A program made the position numbers and the translations under genes. From the NCBI GenBank assembly GCA_017792425.1, contig CP051233.1, positions 3,311,998-3,375,997 of the forward strand: 64,000 bases of DNA. Reading direction: 5' to 3'. Positions 59,830 to 64,000 of the stretch are shown here, in pieces. A model generated the notes under the pieces. It searched no databases. It was not told where the DNA came from and saw only the letters and a program-made list of their open reading frames with translations. Numbering within the stretch: the stretch's first letter is position 1; each line of letters opens with the position of its first letter. Origin of the DNA: Thalassovita sp. GTDB lineage: Bacteria; Pseudomonadota; Alphaproteobacteria; Rhodobacterales; Rhodobacteraceae.

Positions 59830-61065
59830 ATGGCCTATCATAAACCGTATGCCTTTCGTGGCCTCAACAAGGCTTTCCAACTGGGGCAGGCCCTGGGGGG
59901 GGTGCCACGCGAGCTCAATCCAGACAAGTTAGAGAAAAAGGCGAGGAAACGTACCCGCCTCAAGGATTTCGGCGATCCCTACTATCGCGAAGGGCTCGAA
60001 GTGCTTTGCGACAGTCTGAACAAAGACAGCCGGGTGAATGCCTATGGCTACTTTCTGGCCGAAAGCACGATCGTGAGTTTCCTCGAAACCCGGCTTCTGT
60101 TGCAGGACCGGCGCAACCGCGATCGGCCGGAACTGCGTACCGAGTTGATCGACCCGATCATCGTCGGCGGTCTGGCGCGCACAGGTACGACCGCGCTCCA
60201 CCGCATGTTGGCCGCACCCGAGGATCACCACGGCGTCGAGTGGTGGGAGTTGAACCTGCCGATGAACCGCAACGCCTCTGACAGCCGCGAAGACCGAATC
60301 AAGACCGCAGAAGCGATTATACGCCCGCGTGAGCTTTTCACCCCGCACCTGGACTCGATGCACTACATTCGGCCACACACACTGGAGGAATGTTTCTGGC
60401 TTCTCGGCGGCACCTTTTCCTCGCGCACAGTGACAGAGTTCATGGTCTGCTATTCCTACTTGGATTGGTATTACGCAAATGCCGATCATGACAAGAAATA
60501 CGCTGACTATGCCGATCTCTTGCGGATCATCCAGTCTGGGCATCCCGGTAAGCGGCTGGTCCTGAAATCCATCGAGCACGCCGAGAACGTGCATATGATC
60601 TACAAGCATATCCCGAACGTGAACTTCATCTGCACACACCGCCAGCCCCGCGAATGCGTGCCCTCCTATATCTCGCTCAATACATTCGTGCTGGATCTGT
60701 CCTGCAACGATCTTGACCTCGAAAGGCATGGCGAGGCCGTGCTGGAAGTCAGCCGAAAAAGCGTGCAGGACTACATGAAAAACCGCATCGGATTCGAAGG
60801 CCGTATCTACGATCATTCCTACTATGACATGTTGTCAGACCCGGTTGGCTGCATCCGCAATGTCTACCAGCACTTCGGCTTGGGCTGGTCCGATCAGATC
60901 GCCTATGAGGTTGGCAAGCACACGCGCGAGCATCAGCAGCACAAATACGGCAAACACAGCTATAAGGCCGAGGATTTCGGTCTGACTTCCGAGAAGATCG
61001 AGACGCGGATGGCCGAATATCTGGCAAAGTTTTTCCCCCACGGCGCATTCCGGCGACCAGACTGA
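59830..61065 (+). CDS. Sulfotransferase family protein, copy 1
   Basis: The 411-residue cytoplasmic protein has the PAPS 5'-phosphosulfate-binding loop GLARTGTTALHR near residues 114-125 and a second site around SREDRIKTAEAII and LEECFW. It belongs to the Sulfotransfer_3 family, which transfers sulfuryl groups from PAPS to a hydroxyl or amine. It follows the DctPQM genes on the plus strand. A paralogue lies on the opposite strand at 62079-63284. A role in a catabolic locus is unusual; the acceptor is unknown. Confidence 0.85.
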   Translation: MAYHKPYAFRGLNKAFQLGQALGGVPRELNPDKLEKKARKRTRLKDFGDPYYREGLEVLCDSLNKDSRVNAYGYFLAESTIVSFLETRLLLQDRRNRDRPELRTELIDPIIVGGLARTGTTALHRMLAAPEDHHGVEWWELNLPMNRNASDSREDRIKTAEAIIRPRELFTPHLDSMHYIRPHTLEECFWLLGGTFSSRTVTEFMVCYSYLDWYYANADHDKKYADYADLLRIIQSGHPGKRLVLKSIEHAENVHMIYKHIPNVNFICTHRQPRECVPSYISLNTFVLDLSCNDLDLERHGEAVLEVSRKSVQDYMKNRIGFEGRIYDHSYYDMLSDPVGCIRNVYQHFGLGWSDQIAYEVGKHTREHQQHKYGKHSYKAEDFGLTSEKIETRMAEYLAKFFPHGAFRRPD

Positions 61066-61287
61066 GCACATTCAGTTGGAAAGGTCCGGTGCAGCTTCGG
61101 CCCTGTCGGGGCCAACCACCAGCATTCGGCCTTGACCGCAGAGGCGAACGGGAGCGCGATGGTTGGGCCGCAGGATTTAATAATTGCTGGACCTTCGGCA
61201 TTTGCGCTGCGGCCTGGGGTATTGGCCCGCGCTGGAGGTAAACTTTTCCAACACTCTATTCTATGTGCTTGCCGACACCTGTTCGTA
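61066..61287. other. Intergenic region between convergent sulfotransferase and exporter genes
   Basis: No gene is supported. A short stem GGCCC-TGTCG-GGGCC occurs near the start and an AT-rich patch (TTTAATAATT) near 61177. It should contain the transcript ends of both flanking operons, but no strong terminator stands out. Confidence 0.5.
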
Positions 61288-62052
61288 TCAACCGAACAGG
61301 GTTTCGAACAGCTGCTTCAAGACCCCCGCGCCCGCAAGCATGACCAGTACGGACAAGCTGATAGGGCGATAATACCGTTCATTCTCAGGGGTAAAATAGC
61401 GCCGCCCAAGCCAGAGGCCAAAGAGGTAGGGCAGGAGTATGCCGGCAACCCTCATGAGTGCCTGCATCGTCATCACACCCATCGCCAACTGCCAGAACAG
61501 CCCGATCGCACCGCTGATCATCACGCCCAGGATCATCGTGCCACGCATTGTGCGCGCCTGCATTTTCAACGCCACCACATAGAGCGCCTGCACAAGCCCA
61601 CCGACAGAGGCAAGCCCCTGAATGAGCCCCGCAAGGCTACCCACAATCGCGGCGGGCAGAATCCCCCGCCCGAGCGGCAGAGGCACGCGGGCAAGCTGCA
61701 ACGCGGCCAGCCCCCCGACGAGTGCGAGCGCGATGAGCTTGGACCTCTCGGGATCCATCCCTTGCGTCAGGTAGAGGCCGAACGGCAGCGCGGCAAATGC
61801 AAACCCGATCATCGGGATCACGAGTTTGATATCCGCATCCTTGATGCCGCCACGCACCAGAAAGACGGATGCCACGATCTCAAGAAGCAGGCAGATGGGC
61901 AGCAGATCGAGTGGCGCAAGAACCAGCGTTCCCGTGGCCATGACAACAGCAGAAGCGGCAAAGCCCGTAAATCCGCGCACCACGCCGGCGACAAAGACAG
62001 TTGCAATGAGGTAGGCAAACGTGGTGGCCGAAAGGCCCAAAGCCGCGAGCAT
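61288..62052 (-). CDS. TauE/SafE-family sulfite/organosulfur exporter
   Basis: The 254-residue protein has about eight membrane helices in two repeats. VFVAGVVRGFTGFAASAVVM is the N-terminal TauE/SafE repeat motif. Family members export sulfite, sulfoacetate or related anions released during organosulfur catabolism. It is the last gene of an arylsulfatase-sulfotransferase-exporter operon, 26 bp after the sulfotransferase. Export of sulfate or sulfite from the sulfatase reaction is a plausible role. Confidence 0.87.
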   Translation of the reverse strand: MLAALGLSATTFAYLIATVFVAGVVRGFTGFAASAVVMATGTLVLAPLDLLPICLLLEIVASVFLVRGGIKDADIKLVIPMIGFAFAALPFGLYLTQGMDPERSKLIALALVGGLAALQLARVPLPLGRGILPAAIVGSLAGLIQGLASVGGLVQALYVVALKMQARTMRGTMILGVMISGAIGLFWQLAMGVMTMQALMRVAGILLPYLFGLWLGRRYFTPENERYYRPISLSVLVMLAGAGVLKQLFETLFG

Positions 62053-62078
62053 GATTGCACTCCAATTCCTGGACAGAG

Positions 62079-63284
62079 TCAGGCTTCGACAAACGAGGCT
62101 GTGTAGCCCTCGTAGTGGTCACGGACCCAGGCGTTCTCCAACCCGAACTCGGCTAATGAATATTCGTGCTTGCCATGCTTGCCTTTTGGGTTCTTTGCAT
62201 GGTGATCGGCAATCGCCTCGCGCCGCGCTTGGGGCAGCGTCAGCCCACAGAATTCGTAAATCCGTTCAACGCTCGATAGCGGATCGGACATCATGTCGGC
62301 ATAGCGCACATCCAGAATACATTGGGGATACCGCGCACGCGCCTCGGCCATTTTGGCCAGCGACACATCGGTCATGTCGATGATGGTTTGCGCTTCGCGG
62401 TCGAGGTCTTGCCGGTTGATCGCCAGGGTGCGTGTTGTTCGGCCCAGGCTGAAATAGCTGCCCATCTGTTCGACGATATCCCGATGCGTAATGATCACCC
62501 GCGCCTCTGGTACCGCGTCGAGCAATTCGCACAGTCCGTCATTGTGATCGGGTGCCTTCAGGACCAGTCGCTGCCCAGGGTATTCCCCTTGGAGATAGCG
62601 CAACTGGTCTGCGTAATCGCGATACTTGGCCGTCTTGTCGGCGCGCGACACCCAATTCTGATAGGAATAGACCGGAGCGAGGTTCCAGAACAGGCGCGAA
62701 ACCATTGATTGCGTGGTCATCCAGAAGCATTCTTCAGGGGCCTCCGGCTGGATCAGATGCACGCTGTCCAACTCGGGCGTGAGTTTCTTGCGGATGCCAA
62801 TAAAGGCCTCGGCCTCAGCAATGCGTGACTCGCGCGTATCTTCTGGGCTAATCGGGATCGGGCGCGACACCTGCCAATAGGGCAGCGACGCATGGGCCGG
62901 GTCTGCCGACAGCAACCGGTGCAGGAAAGTCGTGCCCGTGCGCGGCAGACCGGTCACGATGATTGGCGCAACGAGGGGCGTCTCCAGCCGTTCCGGTGCT
63001 GTTACTCGGGCATTTTGCAGCAACAGACGGTTCGTCAACTGATTGCGAATGACCCCGGCCACCATCATCCGGCCAAGTGCGTTGAGGTCGGCCTCATCAT
63101 CGAGCGAGGTGCAAAGCCTTTGGAGCGGGTCCAGGAAGGTGTCGGCACCGAAATCCGTCAATCCACATTGCTCGGTTGCGGTTTGCATCAGCCATTCTGG
63201 TGCAAACAGCGCGGGCACCTGGCGCATCTGCGCGCTCAACGCCGGGAAATGCGCCTCTATCCTTTTGACGATATCGGTTTCCAT
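62079..63284 (-). CDS. Sulfotransferase family protein, copy 2
   Basis: The 401-residue protein has the PAPS loop GLPRTGTTFLHR near residues 110-121, followed by RESRIAEAEAFIGIRKKLTP and PEECFWMTTQSM, closely parallel to copy 1 (59830-61065), so the two are paralogues. The start at 63284 comes two bases after the arylsulfatase stop, meaning tight coupling; the longer frame to 63503 lies over the arylsulfatase. It belongs to the Sulfotransfer_3 family. The acceptor is unknown. Confidence 0.85.
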   Translation of the reverse strand: METDIVKRIEAHFPALSAQMRQVPALFAPEWLMQTATEQCGLTDFGADTFLDPLQRLCTSLDDEADLNALGRMMVAGVIRNQLTNRLLLQNARVTAPERLETPLVAPIIVTGLPRTGTTFLHRLLSADPAHASLPYWQVSRPIPISPEDTRESRIAEAEAFIGIRKKLTPELDSVHLIQPEAPEECFWMTTQSMVSRLFWNLAPVYSYQNWVSRADKTAKYRDYADQLRYLQGEYPGQRLVLKAPDHNDGLCELLDAVPEARVIITHRDIVEQMGSYFSLGRTTRTLAINRQDLDREAQTIIDMTDVSLAKMAEARARYPQCILDVRYADMMSDPLSSVERIYEFCGLTLPQARREAIADHHAKNPKGKHGKHEYSLAEFGLENAWVRDHYEGYTASFVEA

Positions 63285-63286
63285 TC

Positions 63287-64000
63287 CTACCAATCCCTTT
63301 GTACGGCGATTTCCGCCTGATTGACCATGCTCCCCGGTGCCTGCGGACCGGGGTCTATATGCAGCCAGTCGATCTGGCCCGAATAGGCAAATGTGCCGCG
63401 ACCTTCGCATTCCGTGGCGACCTTGGTCTTGCGATCGAGTCCGATATCCAGCCCCTCGCCGTTGAACATCAATATTCCCGGAGACATCTCGACGTCGCCG
63501 CAAGCATAGGTCTCACCATCTGCTTCAAGCCGGACCTGTGCCTGACCACGCAGCTTGCCCGGCGCAGTATGGTGGATCACAAGTTGCTGCAGCCCCGGGC
63601 GTAAGGGCAGGCGCACCTCGTATTTGGCCAGTACGCCGCCATTGTAGTGCAGCACTGCCTTGCCGCCGATGACGTAGGCACAGATGCCTTTCAAACTGTC
63701 ACCGAGCGCAAAAAGCACCCCCTCCATGCCGTCGGCGTAATCAAACTGGAGCCGGGCGACATAGTCGCGATCAGCAAAAAGCGGGCTGACCTTGACCGCC
63801 TGATAGCCTTCGGTCCCGGGATAGAATTTGTGCGGGCGATTGATGTCAGCCAGCCGTTCGGGGCTGTGGGTCAGCGCACGCACCAATGTGCGATTGTCGA
63901 GCGGATAAGCGTAATTGGCAAAGGCATCTTCGTCGAAGGCGTGGATCAGGCGTTCAAGGATCTCGGGGTGCCGTTTCGACAGGTCATGGCATTCGGTCGG
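63287..64000 (-). CDS. Arylsulfatase, C-terminal part (cut by the window end)
   Basis: The 237 residues visible form the C-terminal part of a large arylsulfatase. They begin with a PTECHDLSKRHPEILERL segment, typical of the helical part near the end of the sulfatase core, then FYPGTEGY and the beta-rich terminal domain (EGVLFALGDSLKGICAYVIG, FNGEGLDIGLDRKT, YSGQIDWLHID). The catalytic Cys and metal ligands lie beyond 64000. The frame is open to the window edge; a TTG at 63886 is internal. It is cotranscribed with a sulfotransferase and a TauE/SafE exporter. Confidence 0.83.
   Translation of the reverse strand, partial: PTECHDLSKRHPEILERLIHAFDEDAFANYAYPLDNRTLVRALTHSPERLADINRPHKFYPGTEGYQAVKVSPLFADRDYVARLQFDYADGMEGVLFALGDSLKGICAYVIGGKAVLHYNGGVLAKYEVRLPLRPGLQQLVIHHTAPGKLRGQAQVRLEADGETYACGDVEMSPGILMFNGEGLDIGLDRKTKVATECEGRGTFAYSGQIDWLHIDPGPQAPGSMVNQAEIAVQRDW

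Noticed and set aside
1..64000. tRNA, rRNA, CRISPR arrays, prophage or complete insertion sequences
   Set aside because: I looked for TpsiC-arm motifs, regularly spaced repeats, transposase and integrase motifs and found none. A tRNAscan and ISfinder search would settle it.

Overview
The window looks like a chromosomal segment of an alphaproteobacterium of the Rhodobacteraceae (Roseobacter-type). I infer this from the high GC content, the many TRAP transporters, the TrcR (DUF1013) regulator, a DUF1491 protein, a membrane-anchored CycM-like cytochrome c, a reductive pyrimidine pathway under a RutR-like regulator, and a hydroxycinnamoyl-CoA cluster. No tRNA, rRNA, CRISPR array or complete insertion sequence was seen. 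The one clear RNA gene is the 4.5S-type SRP RNA at about 40586-40679.

Layout. 178-4422 (minus) is a compact three-gene module: a coiled-coil protein, a protein of unknown family and an AAA+ ATPase. 4615-6879 holds a cupin, a DMT-family permease and a TDT/TehA-like transporter with an FNR/Dnr-type box upstream. 6985-15785 (minus) is an aromatic-acid region: crotonase, MarR, feruloyl-CoA-synthase-like ligase, amidohydrolase and acyl-CoA dehydrogenase, preceded by a DctPQM TRAP transporter. 15876-17168 has a maleylacetoacetate isomerase and a divergent MarR regulator. 17239-27650 is a pyrimidine degradation locus: ABC transporter, dihydropyrimidinase, a 101-residue unknown protein, a beta-ureidopropionase-like hydrolase, a RutR-like regulator and PreT/PreA. 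Two similar palindromes, TTTACCATTTGGTAAA and TTTATCAACTGGTAAA, precede its two operons.

27938-50612 is mostly core genome: TetR, recO, DUF1491, yejABEF-like peptide ABC transporter, cytochrome c, prephenate dehydratase, nudC, a cyclic-nucleotide phosphodiesterase, SRP RNA, rsgA, a degenerate metallo-beta-lactamase-fold protein, a protein phosphatase, a zinc metallopeptidase, dnaX-ybaB-recR, trcR, an RNase T2 and a SulP transporter.

From about 50744 to the window end lies an accessory-looking island for sulfate-ester metabolism. It contains a LysR regulator, a formylglycine-type sulfatase or phosphonate hydrolase, a fused TRAP permease with a TAXI binding protein, a second TRAP system (DctP, DctQ, DctM), a sulfotransferase, and a convergent operon of arylsulfatase (cut by the window end), a second sulfotransferase and a TauE/SafE exporter. 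Enzymes that remove and add sulfate, together with anion export, make this the most interesting region. Its substrate cannot be told from sequence alone.
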